Positions 28,170 through 37,093 of a DNA stretch of 64,000 bases are shown here, piece by piece. Source of the DNA: Nostoc spongiaeforme FACHB-130 (lineage in GTDB: Bacteria; Cyanobacteriota; Cyanobacteriia; Cyanobacteriales; Nostocaceae); the NCBI RefSeq assembly GCF_014698475.1, contig NZ_JACJTB010000007.1:62001-126000 (forward strand). Reading direction: 5' to 3'. The notes beneath the pieces were generated by a model. The model ran no database searches. It saw only the letters and a program-made list of their open reading frames with translations, and had not been told where the DNA came from. Each line of letters begins with the position of its first letter. The first letter of the stretch is position 1. A program made the translations under genes and the position numbers.

Positions 28170-28646
28170 TTATGAATTAGATGCAGCTTTGGCTGGTTTA
28201 GTTTTCATTGCTTTAAACCGTTCGCCTAATTGTTCAGCAACAGTTTTTAACCCTGGTGTTTTCTTAGCCGCAGTTTTGACGTAATCATAAACAGTCAAAC
28301 TACTACCCATTGCTTCGCTACCCACTGCCATTAAAGTATCATCTACTTGTTCTGTGAGTTGTCGCAGTCCAATTAACAGTTCGGTGAGGGTGACGGCTAG
28401 TTGATAATCTCGCACAAATTCATCAACATCAAAGCTGGCTGGTAAGATGTCGCGGTTCGACTGGGCAGCAGTCAGGCTATTGTTGACAAAGGCGAGGCTT
28501 TTATCGCCCATTTTAAATAACTTGCGTCGTTCTTCAACGCTGAGGGTGACGAGAAACGGCAACTTTGCTTGAATGGTTGCAAAGGCGGCTTTAATTTCTT
28601 GGATATCTTCTGGGGAAAGGGAGGCGGTGATATTTTGGTAGGCCAT
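28170..28646 (-). CDS. Conserved hypothetical protein
   Basis: About 158 residues from ATG 28646; an in-frame GTG at 28685 adds 13 residues that look unlike coding sequence. Soluble and mainly helical, with the strongly patterned stretches PFLVTLSVEERRKLFKMGDKSLAFVN and LTVYDYVKTAAKKTPGLK, and a Lys-rich end. I recognise it as a family seen in several bacterial groups without known function. It is separated from the HEAT/STAND gene by the repeat cluster. Confidence 0.8.
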   Translation of the reverse strand: MAYQNITASLSPEDIQEIKAAFATIQAKLPFLVTLSVEERRKLFKMGDKSLAFVNNSLTAAQSNRDILPASFDVDEFVRDYQLAVTLTELLIGLRQLTEQVDDTLMAVGSEAMGSSLTVYDYVKTAAKKTPGLKTVAEQLGERFKAMKTKPAKAASNS

Positions 28647-28770
28647 TTTATCTTTACCGTAGGGAATTTTTGTTATGATTCCCACTGGTAAATGCGATCA
28701 ATCAAAAAACATAGCAATACTCCATAACAAAATAGCTGAAGTATGAAACGAAGAAACTTTGATAGCAAGC

Positions 28771-28803
28771 TAAGAAGGGTACAGCAATGCTGTACCCTTC
28801 TTA
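28771..28803. terminator. Strong hairpin, probable terminator
   Basis: Arms TAAGAAGGGTACAGCA and its exact complement around one base. It lies 43 bases after the stop of the 28846-29451 minus-strand gene and upstream of the 28646 gene. No clear T-tract. Confidence 0.6.
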
Positions 28804-28845
28804 GTTTAAAAGTTGTATTTCAAAAGTTTTTGTATTACGGCAACA

Positions 28846-29451
28846 TTAATGCTTTTGTAAAAGTGCTGACAATGAATTTTCCTTGCGAATATCCATTAAG
28901 TCTGCGAGTGATTCTTTACCTTTACCGAGGCGGTATTGCTGTGCTGATGGTAGAACTTCAACCAAGGTTTTGCTTTTGACTTTGAGTGGTTGCAAAGGTG
29001 CAAATACTGGTAACTTCCGGGATGTTTGCGAAATTGGTTTTAAAGCCTGGGGACGGCTAGAGGTAGATTTAGGAAGTTTCTGAGCTTGGCTTGGGTTAAA
29101 CAAGCGAAAAATTAGATAGCAACCACTACCACAACTGAGCGCGATCGCCATTACCATCCATAAAGGTAGAGGATTGCTATGTTCAATCGTAATTGGCTCT
29201 TCTACAATCACTGGGATGGGTTCTGATTCTGCTTGTTTTGTATGATCTACATGACTGAGGCTATAAAATGCCACAGCCGCCGTACCCACAAACATTGTAA
29301 AAACTCCACATAACAACACCAGTGGATGCTGTGTGAGTAAAGCCATCAGCATGTTTGAGCGACCTTTGGAACCCAATTTAGTCTTAGGTAATTCTAGATT
29401 GGGTTCTATCAGTTGGGTTGGCTCATGGTTGAAATTTTGACGATTTTCCAT
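28846..29451 (-). CDS. Two-segment membrane protein, unrecognised
   Basis: About 201 residues from ATG 29451 (GTG 29457 is also in frame). Two hydrophobic segments, HPLVLLCGVFTMFVGTAAVAFYSL (about 42-65) and PLWMVMAIALSCGSGCYLIFRLF (about 96-119), flank a short acidic Pro-rich loop, likely periplasmic. Both termini are cytoplasmic by the positive-inside rule; the C-terminal tail is basic and rich in Ser, Lys and Pro. I do not recognise the family. Transcribed towards the 28646 gene, with a hairpin after the stop. Confidence 0.7.
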   Translation of the reverse strand: MENRQNFNHEPTQLIEPNLELPKTKLGSKGRSNMLMALLTQHPLVLLCGVFTMFVGTAAVAFYSLSHVDHTKQAESEPIPVIVEEPITIEHSNPLPLWMVMAIALSCGSGCYLIFRLFNPSQAQKLPKSTSSRPQALKPISQTSRKLPVFAPLQPLKVKSKTLVEVLPSAQQYRLGKGKESLADLMDIRKENSLSALLQKH

Positions 29452-29621
29452 GATCACTTTGAGATGTATACCCGTTCAGACCCATGATTATACTTAAGGT
29501 GTAAGTTATCAAGTATCCATAGCCAGATTTTGGCATAAACTAGCTCTTGACTTCAGTATTAGTCACTAAATCTCATCTTTTCTTTAAAAAATGACAAATC
29601 ACTAATGACGAACTGATTCAC

Positions 29622-30710
29622 TCACTCAGCACTTGCAGGCGAATGTCTTTCTAAAGCTAGTTGGATTAATCTATCTACCAATTCGGGAAAAGCTACGCCG
29701 CTATGAGACCAAAGTTGAGGATACATACTAGTAGCAGTAAAACCTGGTAAGGTATTAATTTCGTTGATTAAGATTTCCCCAGTCGCTTCTACATAGAAAA
29801 AATCTACTCTGGCTAACCCTGCTGCATCAACCGCCGCAAAAGCTTGTAATGCCATATCTTGAATTTGACGGCTGATATTATCGGGAAGTGATGCAGGAAT
29901 GACTAAATCGGCTCGACCTTCGGTGTATTTAGTTTCGTAGTCGTAAAAATCGCTATCAAAGGTAATTTCGCCAATAACCGAGGCTTGGGGTTGGTCGTTA
30001 CCTAATACAGCACATTCTACTTCTCTGGCGACGACTCCGGCTTCTACAATGATGCGGCGGTCATAACTAGCAGCTTGATCAAGTGCCGTTTCTAATTCTG
30101 AGCGCGATCGCACTTTGGCAATACCTACCGATGAACCCAAGTTAGCAGGTTTGACAAAACAAGGATAGCCCAATGTGGCTTCTATTTCATCGCAGAGTTT
30201 GGGGAAAACGCAAGGATTTGACCAAATTTGCGCTCTGGTTAAGGCTTTATATTTAACTTGGGGTAAGCCGGCTTGCTCAAATGCCATTTTCATCGCAATT
30301 TTATCCATCCCCAGTGCTGAACCTAACACCCCAGAACCCACAAAGGGGACTTGCATCAATGTCAGCAAACCTTGAATTGTGCCGTCTTCCCCGTTGGGGC
30401 CGTGGAGAATGGGAAACCACACATCCACTTCTGCAACTTGGGAAGGAAATTGCCAACGTTCTAGGGTTTGAGTTTGAGAGTTTAGGGAATTTTCCGATTC
30501 TAGTAAAGGCTTACCAGAACCTAATACTTGTTGTGGCGCGTCCCCAGCTAACCAACGTCCATCTTTTTGAATGTAGAAAGGCAGGATTTCGTACTTATTA
30601 GCATTTTGTTCTGCATTTAAGGCTTTAGCGATCGCTCTTGCTGAACTAATCGACACTTCATGTTCGCCAGAACGTCCGCCAAATAACAATCCCACCCTGA
30701 GCTTAGTCAT
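29622..30710 (-). CDS. ddl: D-alanine--D-alanine ligase
   Basis: 362 residues, the usual length of the long-form Ddl. It joins two D-Ala with ATP for peptidoglycan precursor synthesis. The start [20 protein letters not shown], the ATP-grasp stretch [48 protein letters not shown] with the metal ligands Glu and Asn, and the terminal [11 protein letters not shown] are all seen. Divergent from the acyltransferase gene across a 200-bp promoter region. Confidence 0.97.
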   Translation of the reverse strand: MTKLRVGLLFGGRSGEHEVSISSARAIAKALNAEQNANKYEILPFYIQKDGRWLAGDAPQQVLGSGKPLLESENSLNSQTQTLERWQFPSQVAEVDVWFPILHGPNGEDGTIQGLLTLMQVPFVGSGVLGSALGMDKIAMKMAFEQAGLPQVKYKALTRAQIWSNPCVFPKLCDEIEATLGYPCFVKPANLGSSVGIAKVRSRSELETALDQAASYDRRIIVEAGVVAREVECAVLGNDQPQASVIGEITFDSDFYDYETKYTEGRADLVIPASLPDNISRQIQDMALQAFAAVDAAGLARVDFFYVEATGEILINEINTLPGFTATSMYPQLWSHSGVAFPELVDRLIQLALERHSPASAE

Positions 30711-30909
30711 GTTCTGTACCTCTACACTCCTATCGCAGATAGCGTATCACACCCTGTCGAAGTTGCTATATTTTCCTTTGACTAATAAATTTTCTGTCAC
30801 TATGGATGAGCTAAAATCACCCCATATTTAGGTATGTTTGTTTTACAACCCCAAACAGCCTAGTCAAAGGCCGTAGTCAGACTTTTATAAATACTGTTAA
30901 GATTTTTGG

Positions 30910-31758
30910 ATGTTACAAAAGCGACATAACTTGGAAAAAAAACTCGGTTGGTCTTTGGATGAGCGAGATCCGCAGTTCATCAAATCGATGATGCCTTTAT
31001 TGGGCTTTTTCTATCGTTACTATTTTCGGGTGCAAACAAGCGGGTGGCATCACATCTCACCACAGCAAAAAGTCCTGTTTGTCGGTTCTCATAACGGCGG
31101 ACTCTCAGCCCCCGATATGTTGATGATGATGTACGACTGGTTCCAGCGTTTTGGTGTAGAACAACCAGTATATGGCTTAATGCACCCAAGAGTGTGGGAG
31201 GTTACACCACCTTTAGCGCAACTAGCTGCCAAAATGGGAGCAATTATGGCTCATCCTAAAATGGCATACTCAGCTTTGCGTTCTGGTGCAAGTGTGCTGG
31301 TTTATCCTGGTGGCGCAGAGGATGTGTTTCGACCCCATTATTTAAGAAATAAAATTTATTTTGCAGGCAGACAGGGATTTATTAAACTGGCACTGCGAGA
31401 AAATGTACCGATTGTACCAGTGATTTCTACGGGAGCGCATGACACCTTGATTGTGTTGGCAGATATATATAAAATTCTCAACCAATTTCATGAATGGGGA
31501 ATGCCTTGGTTATTGAATATTGATCCGGTGGTGTTTCCTATTTACTTGGGCTGGCCTTGGGGATTAGCAATTGGCCCACTGCCGAATATTCCGTTTCCGG
31601 TATCTATTCATACACAAATTTGTCCGCCGATTATCTTTGAACGTTATGGTAGAGGAGCAGCAAGCGATCGCAGTTACGTTGATGAATGCTACGAATTAGT
31701 TGTGAGTAAAATGCAGTATCAGTTAGATCAGTTAGTCTTGCTCACTGAAAAATCTTGA
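30910..31758 (+). CDS. Lysophospholipid/diacylglycerol acyltransferase family protein
   Basis: 282 residues of the glycerolipid acyltransferase superfamily. The catalytic block reads VGSHNGGLSAPDMLMM, with His and Asp seven residues apart and not the usual four. MHPRVWEVTPPLAQLAAKMGAI and the phosphate-site-like YPGGAEDVFRPHY follow, and KLALRENVPIVPVISTGAHD matches the later conserved block. This arrangement resembles the DGAT2/TMEM68-like branch more than PlsC. It probably acylates a lipid alcohol at the membrane; the substrate is not determinable. Its stop abuts the stop of the convergent Uma2 gene. Confidence 0.8.
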   Translation: MLQKRHNLEKKLGWSLDERDPQFIKSMMPLLGFFYRYYFRVQTSGWHHISPQQKVLFVGSHNGGLSAPDMLMMMYDWFQRFGVEQPVYGLMHPRVWEVTPPLAQLAAKMGAIMAHPKMAYSALRSGASVLVYPGGAEDVFRPHYLRNKIYFAGRQGFIKLALRENVPIVPVISTGAHDTLIVLADIYKILNQFHEWGMPWLLNIDPVVFPIYLGWPWGLAIGPLPNIPFPVSIHTQICPPIIFERYGRGAASDRSYVDECYELVVSKMQYQLDQLVLLTEKS

Positions 31759-32322
31759 TTAACGTTTACCTAGTTGCAACCACGCAAAAATTTGTGCTGC
31801 TGTGAGTGTGAGATTCACACCCGCTAGTATAGGCAGAATGCGATCGCCTCGGCAAACTTCCAACTCTTTCCCTGGTGCAAAAACCAACACAGAATAATCA
31901 TCGGGATCAAGCATCCAGCCAAGCTGACAACCATGCTTGAGACAGTGCAGAATATTGTCAATCACACGGGTGACTTTCTGCTCAGGCGAAAGAATTTCAA
32001 TTGTCCAATCAGGCGCTTGTGTAAAATTATCCTCTGGTTCTCCTAGTTCATTCACAGGAATGCGATTCCACGCAATGACAGCAATATCTGGTACAACAGA
32101 GCGTCCCGCAAAAGTACATCGCAGTTCTGGTAGTGCAGTGTAATCATCACTATGACTATCAACTTCAATCAATAACCGTTTTTGTAAGATAGAGTGTCGC
32201 GTTTTTGGCATTGGCTTTTGCATGACAACTCCATCCACGTACTCCCACGCTGGAGAATCCTCAATTTCAGGTAATTGGAGGAATTCTGCAAGCGTCATAA
32301 CTTTGGAGGGTGAAGCAGTCAT
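31759..32322 (-). CDS. Uma2 family (DUF820) protein
   Basis: 187 residues. Typical Uma2 stretches: MTLAEFLQLPEIEDSPAWEYVDGVVMQKPMP, TFAGRSVVPDIAVIAW, DWTIEILSPEQ and LGWMLDPDDYSVLVF. The family has a PD-(D/E)xK nuclease fold (Asp in VPDIAV, Glu in IEILSP) and is greatly expanded in filamentous cyanobacteria; its role is unproven. Convergent with the acyltransferase with no bases between the two stops, and 41 bp downstream of the RNA-ligase gene on the same strand. Confidence 0.9.
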   Translation of the reverse strand: MTASPSKVMTLAEFLQLPEIEDSPAWEYVDGVVMQKPMPKTRHSILQKRLLIEVDSHSDDYTALPELRCTFAGRSVVPDIAVIAWNRIPVNELGEPEDNFTQAPDWTIEILSPEQKVTRVIDNILHCLKHGCQLGWMLDPDDYSVLVFAPGKELEVCRGDRILPILAGVNLTLTAAQIFAWLQLGKR

Positions 32323-32363
32323 TTTAGTCAGGTGTGGAGTTTGTTTTTAGTATATTATTTCCA

Positions 32364-33131
32364 TCAATTGCGGCGTTTGGTATGGCGTTCGTAATCTTCA
32401 AAACGTAACTTAGCGATCGCACTCCGCGAAATAGTTCTTGCTACAATACCCTCGGCTCTACCCTTTGCACCTGCATCTAAGGCTACATTTGTTTTCGGTA
32501 AAATTCCTAAGAGAAACTCGTGAGTTTCTTTGATGCTAGTTGGTAAAGCTGTAACTTTTGCCAGTCTTGGTGTGAGTTCAAGTCTGTAATCTTTCGCTGT
32601 TGTGTTCAGTTGTTCTTCATCTAAAAACAGTTGCCCCCCATTGTCTCGCCACGCCGACAGTTGCTTGGTAGACTTGGCAAATAATGTATCAATCTCTCTG
32701 AGAACAGCAATATCAAATAGCCGCCAGCCTACTCTTTGTTCGGCAGTATATTGTTTACTCGCAGAGGTAATCTTACCACCGTAAAATTCCAGATAAACCA
32801 CAGTGATACAATGCTGAGATGGCGGTAAAGAATTAGCAACATCTTTGAGTGAGTTGACTATTCCCAGTGCAGGATTACCAATCAAGTCCCCTTTGGCAAA
32901 TAAAAGCTCTTCTCGACTGCCTAAAACAAAGTTCCCATCAGGTAGCAAAATTATCCGCGAGTTTGTGCCATCGACTTTTTCCGTCAAAATTACTTCACCA
33001 TCAAAAATGATGGTTTCTTCCAACAATGCGCCTTTGTCTCCCAGTGCGTGATAAGTGGGAATGCTGGGATATTTAGTCATAGAGTTGAGTTTATCGAGGT
33101 CACAACTCCGTAATGAAAAATCGTCACTCAT
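32364..33131 (-). CDS. RNA ligase family protein (Rnl2-like)
   Basis: 255 residues. Nucleotidyltransferase motif I is EKVDGTNSRI with the expected adenylated Lys52; further matches are EFYGG (motif III-like), AEGIVAR (motif IV) and AIAKLRFEDY (motif V, with the conserved Lys). Such enzymes activate a 5'-phosphate with ATP and seal RNA nicks, for example in tRNA or rRNA repair. There is no C-terminal extra domain, so this is near the minimal catalytic module. An alternative start at the internal Met18 (MTKYPS, 33080) is plausible. A near-perfect dyad lies directly upstream of 33131. The downstream gene is Uma2. Confidence 0.88.
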   Translation of the reverse strand: MSDDFSLRSCDLDKLNSMTKYPSIPTYHALGDKGALLEETIIFDGEVILTEKVDGTNSRIILLPDGNFVLGSREELLFAKGDLIGNPALGIVNSLKDVANSLPPSQHCITVVYLEFYGGKITSASKQYTAEQRVGWRLFDIAVLREIDTLFAKSTKQLSAWRDNGGQLFLDEEQLNTTAKDYRLELTPRLAKVTALPTSIKETHEFLLGILPKTNVALDAGAKGRAEGIVARTISRSAIAKLRFEDYERHTKRRN

Positions 33132-33136
33132 AGAAT

Positions 33137-33160
33137 AATTGTATTATGTAAAATACAATT
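33137..33160. promoter_or_regulatory. Candidate operator upstream of the RNA ligase gene
   Basis: A perfect 9-bp inverted repeat, AATTGTATT and AATACAATT, with a 6-base spacer, 5 bases before the first start codon of the RNA ligase gene. The shape suits binding of a dimeric repressor; no regulator gene is adjacent. Function is inferred. Confidence 0.45.
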
Positions 33161-33369
33161 GTAATATATTGGTTAGGCGATCGCACTTAACGTCAACAAT
33201 AGGATAAGCGATAATTTCTCGGAGTTTGCCCCATCCATGTTAGTTAGTAATGTTGGTGCGCCTGGGTGATTTGATGAGTGTCGAGCGATCGCTTGTGAAA
33301 TACTGGAATAAATGAAGCGTTGATTAATGGTGGGGGAATTACTTGCGATCGCTTTATAACATCAGCTAA

Positions 33370-33765
33370 TTATGGTAATCTCTGTCTTTCTGCAATTCTT
33401 TCTTCGTTATTTATTTGCAATAAATGAACAGTAGTACGTCCTACATCCGTCAATCCCATATTAGTTAGTTCTGAAAAACTGAAATGTTCAGACCACTGTT
33501 GAGTACGAGGATTAAATAAAAAACTGAAAACACCTGTTTGTGGATCAAAAGAGCCTAAATCAGTACCTTTGTGACGATTACAACGCCAGCAAGTAAGTGC
33601 TAAGTTTTCTACATCTGTTTTACCACCATGCTTTTCAGCAATAATATGGTCAATTTCATGGGGGAATAACGCTACTTTAGTCGGTAGCAAGCAATACTCA
33701 CACTTGTGATTAGCTCGTTCTTCGACTAAACGACGCAGCGCAACTGGAATATAGCTTAAACTCAC
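33370..33765 (-). CDS. HNH endonuclease
   Basis: 131 residues. The zinc and HNH elements are clear: CEYCLLP, PHEIDHIIAEKHGGKTD (the His-x-x-x-His stretch of the beta-beta-alpha metal site) and NLALTCWRCNRHKGTD. This is the standard one-domain HNH protein found in many cyanobacteria; it cuts DNA in related families but the target is unknown. Its ATG overlaps the stop of the preceding gene by 4 bases (33762-33765), so the two are coupled, as in toxin-antitoxin-like or paired accessory genes. Confidence 0.92.
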   Translation of the reverse strand: MSLSYIPVALRRLVEERANHKCEYCLLPTKVALFPHEIDHIIAEKHGGKTDVENLALTCWRCNRHKGTDLGSFDPQTGVFSFLFNPRTQQWSEHFSFSELTNMGLTDVGRTTVHLLQINNEERIAERQRLP

Positions 33766-34109
33766 GATGGACTGTCTAAATAAGCTAAATTACCCGTTTT
33801 AATCATGACCATCAAATGCTCAATCTTCTCGTACTCATCTAGTTCTTTTAATTCCACAGGTGTGAGTTCCCCAGCCTTAGAGCGTGTTACCAAAGTACGT
33901 AATCGCTCTTGCATTTGTGGTGTCGGTTGAAATTGAGCAATTTGTTCGGCTGTGGGATTGCTGGCTAGAAAGTCGAGAATATATCGATAAATTTCTGCGG
34001 GTATTGCTGGTTGTTGCAAACTTAAAGCCAGTAACTCCGGTAAGCGATCGCCAACTTGTGCTAGTTGTTGAGATAATTCTTCTGATACTTCTAGGGTAAT
34101 TTTTGGCAT
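33762..34109 (-). CDS. Small helical protein coupled to the HNH gene
   Basis: 115 residues, acidic and helical, starting MPKITLEVSEELSQQLAQVGDRLPELLALSL, a pattern seen in small cyanobacterial proteins paired with nucleases. A weak helical domain covers about 55-105 (PTPQMQERLRTLVTRSKAGELTPVELKELDEYEKIEHLM). The stop overlaps the HNH start by 4 bases. I infer a partner or antitoxin-like role; no family name is certain. Confidence 0.75.
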   Translation of the reverse strand: MPKITLEVSEELSQQLAQVGDRLPELLALSLQQPAIPAEIYRYILDFLASNPTAEQIAQFQPTPQMQERLRTLVTRSKAGELTPVELKELDEYEKIEHLMVMIKTGNLAYLDSPS

Positions 34110-34124
34110 ATAGCAGTTGGCTGA

Positions 34125-34301
34125 TTAGTTTGGATTAGAATCTTGAAAATTAATGTTATCAATCAAATTACTAACCCATGCTTGAGATGAAATAGTTTCT
34201 TTTACAAAACGGTTTGGTTTGGCTTTTTGGTAATCAAATTCGTATTCAGCCAAAAGTCCGTCATCAGAATTATGGGATTTTTCAAAAGGTATTCTACTCA
34301 T
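34125..34301 (-). CDS. 58-residue protein in the accessory island
   Basis: A short open frame from ATG 34301 (MSRIPFEKSHNSDDGLLAEY...) to TAA 34125-34127. It is acidic at the start and contains EFDYQKAKPNRF, a pattern recalling small antitoxins that precede their toxin gene. It fits exactly between the DUF4926 gene and the 34109 gene (16 and 15 bp gaps), on the same strand, which supports it as a real gene. Unrecognised otherwise. Confidence 0.55.
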   Translation of the reverse strand: MSRIPFEKSHNSDDGLLAEYEFDYQKAKPNRFVKETISSQAWVSNLIDNINFQDSNPN

Positions 34302-34317
34302 AATCTTATGATGTTAT

Positions 34318-34566
34318 TTAAACTGAAGCCATTTCAGGGGTTTGATCAGGAGATAAGCGTTCAAAATAAAGCACCATCATTTGTTCTGGACGTAAACCAA
34401 CAGATTCGTAAACAAGTCCATCACGATCACTAAATTCAACTTCAAATGCTGCACCATCCGCCAACACTTCTACTACTGTACCAACTTGTCCTCGACACAG
34501 GCTGTATTCTGGAAGGTCAACTGTTAGGGCAACTACATCAAATAACTGAAATGAATTGTTGGTCAT
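34318..34566 (-). CDS. DUF4926 protein
   Basis: 82 residues matching DUF4926: FQLFDVVALTVDLPEYSLCRGQVGTVVEVLADGAAFEVEFSDRDG. The core is a small SH3-like barrel. In cyanobacteria it is commonly encoded beside DUF6883 proteins, as here (18 bp behind the preceding gene), and is suspected to be the immunity or antitoxin half of a pair; that role is inference from context. Confidence 0.85.
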   Translation of the reverse strand: MTNNSFQLFDVVALTVDLPEYSLCRGQVGTVVEVLADGAAFEVEFSDRDGLVYESVGLRPEQMMVLYFERLSPDQTPEMASV

Positions 34567-34583
34567 GGTTTTACCTCATAATA

Positions 34584-35264
34584 TTAAAGAGGATAACAGG
34601 TTGTTAGCTTGGGAATATTAGACTCATTCTCAATAATCCAGCCACTACGAATTAATGCGCTCCTACCTTTCCATTCAAGTGAAAAGTCTAAAGTATATCG
34701 CTGTCCGAATTCATCACATCGTCCTAATTGGACTTCATGAGTTTTAACAACTTCTAGAATAATTTGACGCAACTCTTCAGCATCATCAGCCGTTATACTC
34801 AAAATTGAGGAAAATAGTCTAGCTTTGTGTTTCCCTGTACTATGTTCAGTATTGAGGCAGTAATCACGAAGCTTGCGAATATCAACTACCGCATTTTCGG
34901 CGTTTGGAAGTGTGTTTAATTTGCTAGTTTTTCTGTCTTTGATTCCTTGTTTTATTTTGAATAGCGTAGCTAGAACATCAATGCTGAGATTGCGTATAAC
35001 CTCTTCTTGTGAATCATTACAGTCATAAACTACATAAGTCCATACACCTGGATTACCAGCTTCTGCACTCTCACCTTCATAAAAGGTAATTGTACTATCA
35101 TCTTCACACTCATAATTGGCTGAATATATGTCATCCCAGTCTAAATTTGAACTATTTCGTACATTTTGAATAACATCAAGTATGCCATCAATATGATGAG
35201 ATTGAGTTTCAATTTGTACTAGACGTTTTCCACTCCAAATATAGTTGTGTATCTCAAGAGACAT
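34584..35264 (-). CDS. Protein with C-terminal DUF6883 domain
   Basis: 226 residues. The C-terminal about 100 residues (LRDYCLNTEHSTGKHKARLFSS, the middle EVQLGRCDEFGQRYTLDF, and the end SALIRSGWIIENESNIPKLTTCYPL) fit DUF6883, often seen as a stand-alone toxin-like domain next to DUF4926. Here it carries an N-terminal extension of about 120 residues with no family I recognise. No signal peptide. It heads the group of closely spaced minus-strand genes ending at the HNH gene. Confidence 0.7.
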   Translation of the reverse strand: MSLEIHNYIWSGKRLVQIETQSHHIDGILDVIQNVRNSSNLDWDDIYSANYECEDDSTITFYEGESAEAGNPGVWTYVVYDCNDSQEEVIRNLSIDVLATLFKIKQGIKDRKTSKLNTLPNAENAVVDIRKLRDYCLNTEHSTGKHKARLFSSILSITADDAEELRQIILEVVKTHEVQLGRCDEFGQRYTLDFSLEWKGRSALIRSGWIIENESNIPKLTTCYPL

Positions 35265-35303
35265 TAGCAGTTTTATCTTTGAGGTTAATTGCTAGATTCA
35301 AAA

Positions 35304-36668
35304 TTAGACTGATATCACTTGTCGTACTTCTATTGGTTCACCAGTCAAGCTAAAAGCGCGAACTTCGGTGATTTTTACTTTTACCAATTGCCCTTTGAGT
35401 TCATTAATATCGCCGGTAAAAAATGTCAGACGATTTCCGCCTGTGCGTCCCATGACTTGGGTTGGATCTTTGGGGTTTTGGTCTTCGACTAATACTTCCT
35501 CGATGCGACCAAAATAACGCTGCGATCGCTCGGCTGCTTTAACGTTCACTAAATGATTTAATCTTTGTAGGCGATCGCTTTTCACCTCTTCACTCAGTTG
35601 ATTTTCCCACAATGCCGCAGGTGTTCCGGGACGTGGAGAATAGGCGGCTGTGTTTAATTGGTCAAAACCAATATCTTCCACCAATTTCAAGGTATTCTCA
35701 AACTGTGCTTCTGTCTCACCAGGGAAACCAACAATTGCATCTGCACTAATTGACGCATCCGGCATATACTTGCGAATTGTATCAATGATGCGGCGATATT
35801 TTTCTTGGGTGTAACCCCGTGACATCGCTTTTAAGACATCGTTATCCCCAGACTGAAACGGAATATGGAAGTGTTCGCATACCTTGGGTAACTCTGCACA
35901 AGCTTTGATTAATCTTTCCGTGAAATAACGGGGGTGGCTGGTAGCAAATCTTAAGCGTTCAACTCCCGGCACATCATGAACGTAATAAAGCAAATCTGTA
36001 AATGTGTGCAGATGTCGTCCTTCTGGTGTTACTCCTGGTAAATCTCTACCGTAAGCGTCAATATTTTGACCGAGTAAAGTTACTTCTCTGTAACCTTGTC
36101 TGCCTAATTCTTCCATTTCGGCGCGGATGGCTTCGGGGGTGCGGGACTGTTCTACACCACGCACGTTCGGAACTACGCAATAAGTACAGCGTTCGTTACA
36201 ACCGTAAATCACATTCACCCAGGCGGTAACTTTGCTATCCCGGCGCGGTTGGGTGATGTCTTCCATAATATGCACTGGTTCAGTGGCGACAACTTGATTA
36301 CCGCCAAAAACTGATTCCAGCAAATCTTTCAGGCGGTTGGCATGTTGTGGCCCCATAACCAAATCTAATTCTGGGACACGACGTAGCAGTGCTTCGCCTT
36401 CTTGTTGAGCGACGCAACCAGCAACGACTAAAGTTAAATCTGGTTGTTCGTGTTTGCGCTTGGCTTGTCTGCCGAGGTAAGAGTATACCTTTTGTTCGGC
36501 GTTGTCTCGAATGGTGCAGGTATTGTAGAGAATTACATCTGCATTATTGGGATCTTCGGAAAACTCAAAGCCCATGTCTTCTAAAATGCCAGCCATGCGC
36601 TCTGAGTCGGCTTTATTCATTTGGCAACCGAAGGTAGTAATGTGATAGCGGCGTTTAGAAGTGGTCAT
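35304..36668 (-). CDS. miaB: tRNA-2-methylthio-N6-dimethylallyladenosine synthase
   Basis: 454 residues, normal for MiaB. It adds the methylthio group to i6A37 in tRNAs reading U-starting codons. The UPF0004 domain has the cluster-binding cysteines ([31 protein letters not shown]), the radical-SAM domain has [16 protein letters not shown], and a TRAM domain closes the C-terminus (about 385-450). The start is ATG 36668. Confidence 0.97.
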   Translation of the reverse strand: MTTSKRRYHITTFGCQMNKADSERMAGILEDMGFEFSEDPNNADVILYNTCTIRDNAEQKVYSYLGRQAKRKHEQPDLTLVVAGCVAQQEGEALLRRVPELDLVMGPQHANRLKDLLESVFGGNQVVATEPVHIMEDITQPRRDSKVTAWVNVIYGCNERCTYCVVPNVRGVEQSRTPEAIRAEMEELGRQGYREVTLLGQNIDAYGRDLPGVTPEGRHLHTFTDLLYYVHDVPGVERLRFATSHPRYFTERLIKACAELPKVCEHFHIPFQSGDNDVLKAMSRGYTQEKYRRIIDTIRKYMPDASISADAIVGFPGETEAQFENTLKLVEDIGFDQLNTAAYSPRPGTPAALWENQLSEEVKSDRLQRLNHLVNVKAAERSQRYFGRIEEVLVEDQNPKDPTQVMGRTGGNRLTFFTGDINELKGQLVKVKITEVRAFSLTGEPIEVRQVISV

Positions 36669-36769
36669 GGGAATTGTGCTTAATTAGCGTGATTAAATAT
36701 GCTTGGTTTATATCTCTATTCTATTAAAGTATAGAAAAGACTAACTGATGGAGGAGGCGATCGCTTTAT

Positions 36770-36970
36770 ATGGTTCAAGAAGCTGTATCATCAGAAAACC
36801 TAGCTCCCGCACCAGACATCAGCCACATCGTTATTCAAGATGATACCCCTGTGGATAACTTTCGCTCGGAAAAACAACAGCGTTTGTTAACCGAAGTTTT
36901 ATACACCTGTTGGAATCATCCCACAGGTTCCGGAAGATTTATTGTAGCTGCTAATGTGGGAGTTTTCTAG
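36770..36970 (+). pseudogene. Truncated Uma2 N-terminal fragment
   Basis: 66 codons encode APAPDISHIVIQDDTPVDNF, then SEKQQRLLTEVLYTCW and FIVAANVGVF, then stop. This is the conserved beginning of a Uma2 subfamily whose full members run to about 200-300 residues. The frame stops exactly where the nuclease core should start, and no continuation is found downstream (chlI begins at 37094). A remnant. Confidence 0.75.
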
Positions 36971-37093
36971 TGAAACGGTATGACTCTCCTTGTCTACCTT
37001 GTCTCCCATTCCCACTCCCAATTCCCTATTCCCCCCGCCCCCAACTGTGGCACAATAAAGAACTGTAATAAAAAAAATTATTAAGGTAATTTA

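Noticed and set aside
30833-30847. NtcA-like site GTA...TAC upstream of the acyltransferase gene
   Set aside because: The spacing is nine bases and not eight, and no matching -10 box is seen at the usual distance.
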